From Sphingomonas sanguinis (GTDB taxonomy: Bacteria; Pseudomonadota; Alphaproteobacteria; Sphingomonadales; Sphingomonadaceae): a stretch of 64,000 bases of DNA. Position 1 is the stretch's first letter. Every line of letters starts with the position of its first letter. Below are positions 48,303-57,478 of this stretch, piece after piece. The position numbers and the translations under genes were made by a program. The stretch spans positions 345,001-409,000 of the forward strand of contig NZ_CP079203.1 in NCBI RefSeq assembly GCF_019297835.1, given 5' to 3'. Below the pieces are notes generated by a model. It had not been told where the DNA came from. It saw only the letters and a program-made list of their open reading frames with translations, and ran no database searches.

Positions 48303-51300
48303 TCAGAAGTTGAAGTTCGCACCGGCGCTGAAGCTGCGACCGACGAGACCTGCATAATGCCAGCTGCTCAGATAGTTCGGATTGCTAGTATAGGCGCCCG
48401 ATGCCAGCGGGGCGCGGGCATTGGTCAGGTTCTGGATGCTGAAGAAGAAGCGGAAGTCTTCGTTGACCCGCACGGCCATGTTCAGATCGGTATAGATGAA
48501 CGGCCGCACATAGCACTGGTTGTTGACATCGCCGCCCGTCGGGATCGGCGCCAGCGTGTGCGAGCACGACAGGTCGATCACGCCGTTGACCGGGGTGATC
48601 TCGTCGGCGGCCACCTGCTTGATCCGACCGACATAATAGGTCGTGCTGGTCAGCGAGAAGTTGCCGACTTCGATCGTGTTCTGCCAGTTGCCACGGATGC
48701 GCGGCGTGCCGCCACCCGACGATAGCTCGTACGGCCCCAGCGTACCCGCATATTTCTGCACAACGCCAGCCGGGGTGACGAGGTCTAGGCGCAGGACGCG
48801 GGTCACGTCGACGCGGCTGATGAACTTCACGCCGTTTGCGAGGCGGACGTTCGCATTGGCCTGCATGTCGATGCCCGAGCTGACCATGTAGTTGGCGTTG
48901 ACGTAAGGTACGTCGAATACCAGCAGGCGGGGCAGGGCGTTCGGGTTGACGGGATCGGGCGCGTCGATGACGTTGCACTTATAGCCCTGGCCCACTGCCG
49001 CCAGCGCGGCGCAACCGGCGGTCGCATTGGTCTGACCATAATAGGCCGCGATCGCCTGGGCGCGCAGCGGACCACTGACGATCAGGTTCGACTTGCGGAT
49101 GTTGTAATAGTCGACCGTGACGTTCAGCCAGCGCGTCGGGTTGACGATCGTACCGGCGGTGAAGCTGCGCGACACTTCCGGCAGGATGGCGGGGTTGCCC
49201 TGCGCACCGCTGCCGATGTTGTACGAGGTCGTATAGGCCGGATTGCCCTGGTGCGCCGCGATGAAGCTGGCAGGCGGGGTGAAGGACGAGAAGCCGGAAT
49301 AGCTGCTGGCCGCGTTGTATTCGGCAAAGGTCGGTGCGCGGAAGCCCTGCGAATAGGTGGCGCGCAGCGAGAACTGCTCGACCGGCGTGAACTTCGCACC
49401 GACCTTCGGCGAGAAGTGGCTATAGCCTTGCGAATAGTGGTCGTAACGGCCCGAGACGTTCAGGTCGAACGAGCGAAGAAACGGTGCATCGATTTCGAAG
49501 AACCCAGCGGTCACGGTCTGGCGACCCTGAGCAGACGAGGTGTTCAGGCCGTAATAGGACAGGTCGAAATTCTGGTTGCGGTTCATCAACGTCTCGCGAC
49601 GGACCTGGAAGCCGCCGCCGACATTGAGGTCGCCGCCCGGCAGTTCCATCAGCGACTTCAGCAGCGAGCCGCCGATCGTTGCCACCGTCGAATAGGACGG
49701 GGTGGTCCGCTCGGGCGAGATCTGGTTGCGCACGGCCTGCGTGTTCTGCTCCGGATTGACGAAGTTGTACGCGCCGGTGTTGACCGCGTTCAGCAGGCCC
49801 TGGATGTTGATGAAGCCGCGCTGCGTGACCGCGAAATTGTCACGGGCATAGACGCCGTTCAGGCGGAACTTGAAACCATCGCCCAGATCGCCCGAAATGC
49901 CGTAGGTCGCGCGGAACACGTCGACATAGCGGTGGCTGCCCGCCGGGATGTCACCGAACAGGTAATAGATGCGCGCGGCGTTCTGGGTCGGGTCGGCCCC
50001 CGCCACGGCATAGGGGTTGTTCGGGTTGAGGCGACGATCGGCGGCGGTGGCGCAGTTCACGCCCGCCGAGCAGACATACATGGGCAGGACGATGCCGGGG
50101 CTGCTCGACGCCAGTGCGGCGGAACCGCCGAACGGCTGGGTCTGGCGGATGCCCGCCGGAGTGCCGCGAATATCGACTTCGGAATGCGAATAGCTGCCGC
50201 TGGCAAAGGCTTCCCAACCCTCGGCGATCCGGACGTTCAGGCGCGCGGTGGTCGAATAACGCTGCTGGCGCGGCTGGATGATCGAATATTCGGCGGGCAG
50301 GTTGTGCGCACAGCCGGTGCCCTGCGCCGCGCCCGAGGTCACGGTGAAGGTGCCGAAGGGGCAGGCGTTCGGGTTGAGCAGGCGATACTGGTTGGTCGGC
50401 GGCGCGCCGACCTGGCCCGAAAGCGGGTTGTTCAGGTCGCTCTGCGAAACGCGGGTGACGACCGCCTGCGGGTTGGCGGCAAGCAGCGAGTCGTCGTTGC
50501 GGTTGCGGTCCAGCAGGCCGCTCGGACGCAGGTCGAGCGTGTTGAACGGATAACCGCGCGAATTGTTGGTGATGAACCCGTCATAGGTGTATTCACCGTT
50601 GACGTAGAAATTGAAGCCCTGCTCGCGATAGTCGCCGAACCCGGCGGTCAGCGTCGCACGGTAATGCGCGCCATCGGCCTTCTCGGTGGTGCCGCCCTGG
50701 ACCGAACCGGAAATGCCCTGGACGTTCTTCTTGCTGATAAGGTTGACGACGCCGCCGATGGCGTCCGCGCCATAGGTCGAGGACGCACCGTCCTTCAGCA
50801 CTTCGACGCGCTCGATGGTGCTGAACGGGATCGAATTGAGGTCGACATAGGCGTTATGGCCATCGTCGTTCAGCGGGAAGTTCGCGTTGCGCAGGCCGTC
50901 GATCAGTACCACGGTCGACGAGACGCCCAGGCCGCGCAGCGACACCGCGGCGCCACCGGCCGAGAAGCCGTTCTTGAAGCCGGTCGAGATCGAGCCTGCG
51001 CTGTCGGCGGACACCGAGCGAATGGCTTCCTGCGCGGTCGTGATGTTCGCGCGCTGCAGCACGTTGGAGTTCACCACGGTCACGGGCGAGATCGAGCTGG
51101 CGTTGGAATCGCGGAACAGCGTGCCGGTGACGACGACCGTCGCGCCTTCGGCCGTGGCGGGAGCGGGGGCAGCCCGCTTGATCTGGACGTCCTGCTCGGA
51201 CTGTGCCGGATTACCCGATGTGGCCGCGGCCGCGGTCTGGTCTGCGGCGTCGGCCGTCTGGGCGGGCGCCGCCTCCTGCGCATAGGCCGGGCTTGCGATC

Positions 51301-51368
51301 GCGGTCAGCAGTGCCGCGGTCGAAATGCCGAGGCGCAGTTTTCCAAATGCGGAATTCATCGAAGTCAC
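48303..51368 (-). CDS. TonB-dependent receptor
   Basis: A 1021-residue outer-membrane receptor. The signal peptide ends ASPAYAQ near residue 30, then comes a low-complexity Ala/Gln-rich linker, the TonB box region (GATVVVTGTLFRD) and the plug (ITTAQEAIRSVSAD, GLGVSSTVVLIDGLR, VEVLKDGASSTYGADAIGGVVNLI). The end AGANFNF is the barrel-terminal aromatic. Start is GTG at 51368, favoured by GAGGGGG spaced about 8 nt; ATG 51359 is possible. This RAPS/plug type is common for oligosaccharide receptors in sphingomonads, but the substrate is not readable. Confidence 0.93.
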   Translation of the reverse strand: MTSMNSAFGKLRLGISTAALLTAIASPAYAQEAAPAQTADAADQTAAAATSGNPAQSEQDVQIKRAAPAPATAEGATVVVTGTLFRDSNASSISPVTVVNSNVLQRANITTAQEAIRSVSADSAGSISTGFKNGFSAGGAAVSLRGLGVSSTVVLIDGLRNANFPLNDDGHNAYVDLNSIPFSTIERVEVLKDGASSTYGADAIGGVVNLISKKNVQGISGSVQGGTTEKADGAHYRATLTAGFGDYREQGFNFYVNGEYTYDGFITNNSRGYPFNTLDLRPSGLLDRNRNDDSLLAANPQAVVTRVSQSDLNNPLSGQVGAPPTNQYRLLNPNACPFGTFTVTSGAAQGTGCAHNLPAEYSIIQPRQQRYSTTARLNVRIAEGWEAFASGSYSHSEVDIRGTPAGIRQTQPFGGSAALASSSPGIVLPMYVCSAGVNCATAADRRLNPNNPYAVAGADPTQNAARIYYLFGDIPAGSHRYVDVFRATYGISGDLGDGFKFRLNGVYARDNFAVTQRGFINIQGLLNAVNTGAYNFVNPEQNTQAVRNQISPERTTPSYSTVATIGGSLLKSLMELPGGDLNVGGGFQVRRETLMNRNQNFDLSYYGLNTSSAQGRQTVTAGFFEIDAPFLRSFDLNVSGRYDHYSQGYSHFSPKVGAKFTPVEQFSLRATYSQGFRAPTFAEYNAASSYSGFSSFTPPASFIAAHQGNPAYTTSYNIGSGAQGNPAILPEVSRSFTAGTIVNPTRWLNVTVDYYNIRKSNLIVSGPLRAQAIAAYYGQTNATAGCAALAAVGQGYKCNVIDAPDPVNPNALPRLLVFDVPYVNANYMVSSGIDMQANANVRLANGVKFISRVDVTRVLRLDLVTPAGVVQKYAGTLGPYELSSGGGTPRIRGNWQNTIEVGNFSLTSTTYYVGRIKQVAADEITPVNGVIDLSCSHTLAPIPTGGDVNNQCYVRPFIYTDLNMAVRVNEDFRFFFSIQNLTNARAPLASGAYTSNPNYLSSWHYAGLVGRSFSAGANFNF

Positions 51369-51386
51369 TTAGCTTTCCCCCTCTGA

Positions 51387-51765
51387 CGCAGCAGCGACTT
51401 GCGTCGCCGGTACTCCACTCGCCATGAACCGGCGCTGCGATGGATGGGCGCGTATCATCGCCGAAGTTACTGGGACGTTAAAAATCCGAGCTTTGGCGAT
51501 GCAATGGTAGGTTATTGGCTTTGTTCTAGTCGCGATCGGCTAGGGAGGCGGTTGCTTGGCGTCGTGCCGCCTCATCTTTATAGGCTGACGTCACTTAAGC
51601 ATTTGAATTTATGAACTGCTTGGGCATAAGCGGACTTGGGCGCCTGCCCCCCGATCCGACCCACTCGGACAGCCCTGATTTCCAAAACTAATTTACCTTT
51701 ATAAATCATGTTTTAAGGTTCTGGTGCGACCACGATGTCCCCATAAGCCTTGAACAAGAGAGACG
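51387..51765. other. Intergenic region, divergent promoters
   Basis: About 380 bp between the divergent TonB receptor and GAF genes. AT-rich segments near 51490-51530 and 51690-51720 are plausible promoter zones. No gene, repeat or RNA element was recognised. Confidence 0.5.
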
Positions 51766-52278
51766 ATGCTCAAAAGCCTGTCCCGGGAACGGCGACGTTC
51801 CGGTGCCGTACATGCGCTGGGCATTCTGGGTTCGTCTCGCGAACCCGGCTTCGACCGTTTCGTCGAACGGGCGGCGCAATCGTTCGACGCCCCCATCGCG
51901 CTCCTGTCGCTGATCCATGGCGGCCAGCAATGGTTCAAGGCGAGTTTCGGCGTGGACATCGCCTGCAACCCGCGACACCGCAGCTTCTGCACCTTCGCGC
52001 TCGACCGGCCGGACGTGCTGGAGATTTGCGACCCGTGCGGAGACCCGCGCGTGGCGAAACTGCCGGTCGTCAGCGAGGCGCCTTTCGTCCGCTACTATAT
52101 CGGCGTGCCGCTGCGCGTCGCGGGCGGCGTGGACGTGGGCGCCTTGTGCGTCTTCGACACGCGGCGACGCCAGCCCGCTTCGCCTGATCAGAAGGCCTAT
52201 CTGGTCGCGTTGGCGCGGCAGGCGTCGATGGCGCTCGAAAGCCGGGCCGACCTGCTCCAGATGGGAGGACGCGCATGA
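51766..52278 (+). CDS. GAF-domain protein
   Basis: A 170-residue cytoplasmic sensory protein made of one GAF domain (about residues 25-165): FDRFVERAAQSFDAPIALLSLI, RHRSFCTFAL, YYIGVPLRVAGGVDVGALCVFD. No output domain. Its TGA overlaps the ATG of the cyclic-di-GMP gene (ATGA), so the two are translated together and the GAF protein may sense a signal for that enzyme (inference). The ligand is unknown; Cys residues near 70-90 hint at redox or heme sensing but are not diagnostic. Confidence 0.88.
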   Translation: MLKSLSRERRRSGAVHALGILGSSREPGFDRFVERAAQSFDAPIALLSLIHGGQQWFKASFGVDIACNPRHRSFCTFALDRPDVLEICDPCGDPRVAKLPVVSEAPFVRYYIGVPLRVAGGVDVGALCVFDTRRRQPASPDQKAYLVALARQASMALESRADLLQMGGRA

Positions 52279-54326
52279 CCGACGTCATTCTATGCGTCAC
52301 GCAGCTGCATGACCTGCGCCTCGTGGCGCTGGCGTTGGTGATCTGCCTGATGGGCTCACTCGCGACCATCCAGTTGTTCAGCCGGGTCCGTGCCTCGTTG
52401 GGCTATCGCCGCTTTGGCTGGACCGTCCTGGCAGCGGTGGGTGCGGGGACGATGGTCTGGGCGACGCACTTCGTCGCAATGATGGCGTTCCGAACCTCGG
52501 CACCCGTCATCCTCGACCCGATCCTGACGCTGTTGTCGCTGGTGGCGGTGATCGGCATCGCCATTCCGGGCCTGGCCCTTGCAGCCGGGCGAGGGCCGTG
52601 GGCGGGGGCGATCGGCGGCGGGGTCATCGGCCTGGGCATTTCGGTCATGCATTATGTAGGCATGTCCGCCTACCGGGTCGACGGGATCGTGGAGTGGAAC
52701 CGGCCCTATGTCGTCGCCTCCATCCTCCTGTCGAGCGGTCTGTCCGGCATGGCCTTCCACGTCCTGACCGGCGGTGGACGGTGGCGGAATGTCGGCGCGG
52801 TGACGTGGCTTAGCGTGGCGGTCGCGGCGCTGCACTTCACTGGCATGACCGCGATGAAGATCTCCGTCCTGAAGCTCGGCCAGGGGCTGTCGGACCTGAC
52901 CATGGTGACGCTGGCGACCACGACGACGGTCGCCACGCTCATCATCGTCGGCTGCGCGGCGATCAGCGCTCTGATCGACGGGCATACCCAGTCCGAAACC
53001 TATCGCCGCCTGCGGCACATGGCTCTGCATGACAGCCTGACCGACCTGCCGAACCGGATCAGCTTCATCGAGGATCTGGAGGAACGCTTCCGCATCCGGG
53101 GCGGCTATCGGCGCATGGCGATCATCATGATGGACCTGTCGCGCTTCAAGGTCATAAACGACACCTATGGCCACCAGGCGGGCGACCAGTTGCTGACCGC
53201 ACTCGCGGCGCGGCTGTCGGCGATCCTGCGGCCGGGCGAACGCATCGCCCGGCTAGGTGGCGACGAGTTTTCGGCGGTGGTCTCCTATGACGATCCGGCC
53301 GAGCTGGAGGATTTCCTCGGGCGGCTGACCGCCGCTTCCGAAGCGCCGTTCCTGTTCGACCGCTTCACGGCCTCGATCGGCGCGAATATCGGCGTGGCGC
53401 TGGCGATGCGTGACGGCACCGACGCCGACGCGCTTCTCGCCAAGGCGGATCTGGCGATGTACCGGGCCAAGTCCGCGCATTCCAAGGAACCCTGTTTCTA
53501 CGATGCGCACATGGACGACGCCGTGCGCGAGCGGCGCGAGCTGGTCGCCGATCTGCGCCACGCGCTGGATGCCGCGGCGTTCGAGCTTCATTATCAGGTG
53601 CAGGCGGCGATCCCGTCGGGCGAAATCTGCGGTTACGAAGCGTTGATCCGCTGGAACCACCCGGTCCGGGGCATGATCCCGCCCGCCAAGTTCATCCCGC
53701 TCGCCGAAAAGAGTGGCGACATCGTGCCGCTGAGCAACTGGGTACTGCGTCGTGCCTGTTGCGAGGCGGCGCGCTGGGCCCAGCCGCATCCCGTGTCGGT
53801 CAACCTCTCGCCGATGCATCTCGCCGACCGGCGGCTGATCGAGACGGTCAGCTCCGCGCTGGAAGACAGTGGCCTGCCGCCCGAGCGGCTGACACTGGAG
53901 CTGACCGAGAGCGCGATCATCCACGACAAGCATTTCGCGCTGGAACAGCTCAAGGCCCTGAAGGCGATGGGGATCGCCATCGCGCTGGATGATTTCGGCG
54001 TCGGCTATTCCTCGCTTGAGGTGCTGCGGTCTTTCCCCTTCGACCGGATCAAGCTCGATGCCTCCTTCTTCTCAGAGATCGAGCATGACGAACAAGCCGT
54101 GTCGATCCTGCGGTCCGTGGCGGCGCTGGGTGCGACGTTGAACATGCCGGTGCTGGCCGAAGGGATCGAGGAGCCTGCCCAACTCGCCATCGTCACGCGC
54201 GAGGGCTGCGCCGCGATCCAGGGCTATCTGATCGGCAGGCCGTCCCGCACCCTGGCCGAGCCGGACCATGTGCGACGGGTGGCGACCTTGCGGCCCCGGA
54301 TCGTTGGGAACGAGGCGGTCGCCTGA
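52275..54326 (+). CDS. MHYT-GGDEF-EAL cyclic-di-GMP enzyme
   Basis: A 683-residue membrane protein. Seven hydrophobic helices at residues 1-235 carry three MHYT-type motifs (ATHFVAMMAF, MHYVGMSAY, LHFTGMTAM), proposed to bind copper and sense oxygen, CO or NO. The GGDEF domain at about 255-410 has an intact RLGGDEFSAVV signature, and the EAL domain at about 430-670 has GYEALIRW, ELTESAIIHD and DDFGVGYSSLEVL. Both cyclase and phosphodiesterase motifs are complete, so either or both activities are possible. Coupled to the upstream GAF gene. Confidence 0.95.
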   Translation: MTDVILCVTQLHDLRLVALALVICLMGSLATIQLFSRVRASLGYRRFGWTVLAAVGAGTMVWATHFVAMMAFRTSAPVILDPILTLLSLVAVIGIAIPGLALAAGRGPWAGAIGGGVIGLGISVMHYVGMSAYRVDGIVEWNRPYVVASILLSSGLSGMAFHVLTGGGRWRNVGAVTWLSVAVAALHFTGMTAMKISVLKLGQGLSDLTMVTLATTTTVATLIIVGCAAISALIDGHTQSETYRRLRHMALHDSLTDLPNRISFIEDLEERFRIRGGYRRMAIIMMDLSRFKVINDTYGHQAGDQLLTALAARLSAILRPGERIARLGGDEFSAVVSYDDPAELEDFLGRLTAASEAPFLFDRFTASIGANIGVALAMRDGTDADALLAKADLAMYRAKSAHSKEPCFYDAHMDDAVRERRELVADLRHALDAAAFELHYQVQAAIPSGEICGYEALIRWNHPVRGMIPPAKFIPLAEKSGDIVPLSNWVLRRACCEAARWAQPHPVSVNLSPMHLADRRLIETVSSALEDSGLPPERLTLELTESAIIHDKHFALEQLKALKAMGIAIALDDFGVGYSSLEVLRSFPFDRIKLDASFFSEIEHDEQAVSILRSVAALGATLNMPVLAEGIEEPAQLAIVTREGCAAIQGYLIGRPSRTLAEPDHVRRVATLRPRIVGNEAVA

Positions 54327-54370
54327 CGAACCTTGCAGGTCGATCGTCAGGCTCGCGCAGCACGCGCCGT

Positions 54371-57355
54371 TCAGAATTTTGCGCGCAGACCGATCCGATA
54401 GAAGCGGCCCAGCGTGTCATAGAGTGCCGGGTTGACGTCCAGGCCGGTATTGGTCTGCGGCGATGGCTCGGGATCGCGGTTGAGCAGATTGTCGACCTTG
54501 AAGAACATGCTTACCGCCGGCGTCACGTTCAGCGAGCCGCCGATGTCGAGGTAGAAGGCGCCCTTCATGAAGTTGCGGTCGATCGTCGGGTTGTTGCCGG
54601 TCGACACCGGGCAGCTGGTCGAGCAGACCACATATTGGTTGCCGAACACGCCGTCGCTGAACCAGCGTTCCTGGACCAGCAGGCTGAATTTGTCGGTGTC
54701 GTAGCTCTGGATCGCCAGCCATTTCCAGTCCGGGGTCGCGCCCGAATTGGCCCCGGCGCTGTCGACCGGAATGGTGCCGGGCAGGCCGGGATCGGTCACG
54801 AACTTGATGACATGGGTTGCCAGCGCGCGCAGGGTCAGATTGCCGCCCAGGCCCATTGGATTGCGCCACTGATAGCTGCCCTCGATATCGAAGCCGCTGG
54901 TCTTGATCGAGGCGAGGTTGAACGCCTGCACGTTGACGAAGTTCGGCCCCGCCGTGTTCTGAAGGTTGAAGGCGCCGCACGTCTCGGTATTGCCTTGAAA
55001 GCACAGGTTGACGATCTGCGCCGCCGACAGGCTGGAGACGACGTCGTTCACCTTGATCGTGTAATAGTCGAAGGACAGGCTGAGCCCCGGTGCCCAGCTC
55101 GGCCGCGACAGGACCACGCCCGCCTCGGTGCTGCGCGCGATTTCGGGGCGCAGATTGGGATTGCCCAGCGAGTTTTGAATGATCAGCACCTGGGTATTGC
55201 GGAACGGATCGGTGAAGTTGGGCACCGTCGTCGTCGTGGGGGCCGCGAACAGCTCGGATAGGTTGGGCGCGCGCACGTCGCGCGAGGTGACGGCACGCAG
55301 GCGGAAGCCGTCGAGCGGCGTGTCCCATGTGCCGCCCAGCTTCCAGGCATAGACCGCGCCCGAGGTCGAGTAATGGGTGGCGCGACCCGCTGCGCTCAGA
55401 TTGGCGCGGCCCAGGCTTTCCGAATTGATAAGCGGCAGGTTGAGCTCCAGGAAGCTTTCATAGACGTCGTACTTGCCCGAACCGTTCTTGTAATTGCCCG
55501 CATACCAGTTGCTGCCCGTCGCCGAGTTCAGGAATGGATCGGACGGATAGGCGGCCGAATTGGGGCTGATCGCCGATACACCAGCACCATAGGGATCGGC
55601 GTTCACCCGGTACGCCTCGCGGCGATATTCGACGCCGGTCGCGATCGATAGCGGGCCTGCCCACAGGTCGATCAGATTGCCCGAGATGCTGCCCGCCGCC
55701 GCGTCCTGGGTCTGGCGTGTATGCTGAAACGGGCCGTTGGCGGGGGTGATATAGGCCAGCGCGGCGGCGGACGGCGTCGCGCCGCCGAAGATGTTGATCG
55801 GCTGACACCCGCTGGCCCGCGCGGCGGCGTTGGCGCAGACGATCTGGCCGTTGAGCGTCGTCGCATTGATCGCCTGATTATAGCGTCCGGTCAGGCTGAT
55901 ATTGTCGACGTCGATATCGGTGACGTTGATGCCATGCTCGTAATAGACGTCATAGGTCCAGCTGCCGCCGAACACCTCCGCCTTGCCCTTCAGGCCGCCG
56001 ACGAAGCGATACTGGCGGCGGTCGGTGTTGACCTTGATGTTCGGCAGGATCGCGTTGCTCAGGCCGTAGCTGAACTGGGTGATGCCGTTGGCGGCGCATT
56101 GCTGCTGGATGGATTGCGGCAGATAGGGGTTGGAGCACTGGATGGTCAGCCCGGTCTTGGACGCGCCGGGATTGGGCTGGTTGCTGGTCTTCACCTGCGC
56201 GATATTGGCGGTGACATACAACTCCATGTCGGGCGCGATGTCGTAGCCGATCCGGGTATAGCCGTTGACCCGCTCCAGCGCGGATTGCAGCGAGGTGCCC
56301 GAGCCGACATGGCCCGACTGGTCGCCACCGACGCAGAAGCCGACATAGCACCCGACGACGTTGCCCGCTGCGTTCTTGGCGGGAACCCCGTTCGATCCAT
56401 ATTGGAAGGGGAAGGGATTGCCATTGGCGTCGAAGGCAATGCCCTGAAGCGGCCCGGCGCTGATGAGGCCGTATTTGGTGTATTGATAGGCCTGGCCATG
56501 GTCGCGGTAGAGGAATTGCGGCGTGCTGCCGTTGCGGATGCCGGTATCGACCAAGGTTGTCGCGCGGTACCAGTCGCGGCTTCCGGCCAGATCCTCACCG
56601 AAATTGCCCGGTCCGACGCCCTGGTCCTTGGCATATTCGCCGCTGACGATGACATGCAGCCGGTCGCCCGCCAGCGACTTGCCGAAGGCCGCCTGCGCCA
56701 GCACCTGTCCGTCGTCGCCGTACGTGGTGACGCCGGTCTGGAGATTGCCCTTGAACCCGGTGAAGCGTGTGTCGGTGATGAAGTTGATGACGCCGCCGAC
56801 CGCGTCCGAACCCCATGAGGCCGAGGCACCGCCGGTCACGACATCGACTCGTTTGATCAGCAGTTGCGGGAACTGGCTGATGTCGGGAACGCCCGTGACG
56901 TTGGCGCCGACCACCCGCTGCCCATCGAGCAGCGTCAGCGTGCGGATCGTGCCGAGGCCGCGCAGCGAAAAGGAGCTGAGGCCCTGCTGCCCGCTCGACG
57001 TGCTGAAGGTGCCCGTCGTCGCGCCGGTCGACCCTTGCAGGGACGGCAGCTGGGCGACAGTGTTGAAGATGTTGGGCTGGGCGTTGGCCTGGATCTGCTC
57101 CTCGCCGATGACCGTGGTCGGGGTGGGGGCGTTATAGCCATTGGCGGTGATGCGGGTGCCGGTGACGACGATATCGCGCTCGCTGGCCGAAGGCGTCTGC
57201 GGATCGGCGGGAACGGCCGCCGGATCGGGGGCCTGGGTCTGCTGCGCCGGTGCGGCCAGTGCAGGGCTCGCGATCAGCGCCAAGGCCAAGGCTGCGACGC
57301 TGGTAGCGTTACCGGATTTCCACGAGGCGCGATTGCGCCGATTGCCGATGCTCAT
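54371..57355 (-). CDS. TonB-dependent receptor beside the pectate-lyase-fold gene
   Basis: A 994-residue outer-membrane receptor. The signal peptide ends ASPALAAPAQQ near residue 38. TonB box DIVVTGTRITANGY, plug FNTVAQLPSLQGS, GLGTIRTLTLLDGQRVVGAN and VDVVTGGASASWGSDAVGGVINFI follow. The C-terminus IGLRAKF is the barrel Phe signal. It lies 123 bp downstream of the pectate-lyase-like gene on the same strand, so the two are probably co-expressed; uptake of oligogalacturonide-like products is a reasonable inference but not shown by the sequence. Confidence 0.93.
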   Translation of the reverse strand: MSIGNRRNRASWKSGNATSVAALALALIASPALAAPAQQTQAPDPAAVPADPQTPSASERDIVVTGTRITANGYNAPTPTTVIGEEQIQANAQPNIFNTVAQLPSLQGSTGATTGTFSTSSGQQGLSSFSLRGLGTIRTLTLLDGQRVVGANVTGVPDISQFPQLLIKRVDVVTGGASASWGSDAVGGVINFITDTRFTGFKGNLQTGVTTYGDDGQVLAQAAFGKSLAGDRLHVIVSGEYAKDQGVGPGNFGEDLAGSRDWYRATTLVDTGIRNGSTPQFLYRDHGQAYQYTKYGLISAGPLQGIAFDANGNPFPFQYGSNGVPAKNAAGNVVGCYVGFCVGGDQSGHVGSGTSLQSALERVNGYTRIGYDIAPDMELYVTANIAQVKTSNQPNPGASKTGLTIQCSNPYLPQSIQQQCAANGITQFSYGLSNAILPNIKVNTDRRQYRFVGGLKGKAEVFGGSWTYDVYYEHGINVTDIDVDNISLTGRYNQAINATTLNGQIVCANAAARASGCQPINIFGGATPSAAALAYITPANGPFQHTRQTQDAAAGSISGNLIDLWAGPLSIATGVEYRREAYRVNADPYGAGVSAISPNSAAYPSDPFLNSATGSNWYAGNYKNGSGKYDVYESFLELNLPLINSESLGRANLSAAGRATHYSTSGAVYAWKLGGTWDTPLDGFRLRAVTSRDVRAPNLSELFAAPTTTTVPNFTDPFRNTQVLIIQNSLGNPNLRPEIARSTEAGVVLSRPSWAPGLSLSFDYYTIKVNDVVSSLSAAQIVNLCFQGNTETCGAFNLQNTAGPNFVNVQAFNLASIKTSGFDIEGSYQWRNPMGLGGNLTLRALATHVIKFVTDPGLPGTIPVDSAGANSGATPDWKWLAIQSYDTDKFSLLVQERWFSDGVFGNQYVVCSTSCPVSTGNNPTIDRNFMKGAFYLDIGGSLNVTPAVSMFFKVDNLLNRDPEPSPQTNTGLDVNPALYDTLGRFYRIGLRAKF

Positions 57356-57478
57356 CAGTCCATCCCCTCACTCGAATCGCGGAGCATGGGCCGGTAATCG
57401 CTGGCCCCTCCGTCTTCCGTCCGCTTTACCGCAGGGACGAAGGGGCGGCATCTACGACCATAGTCGGTATCGTGGAGG

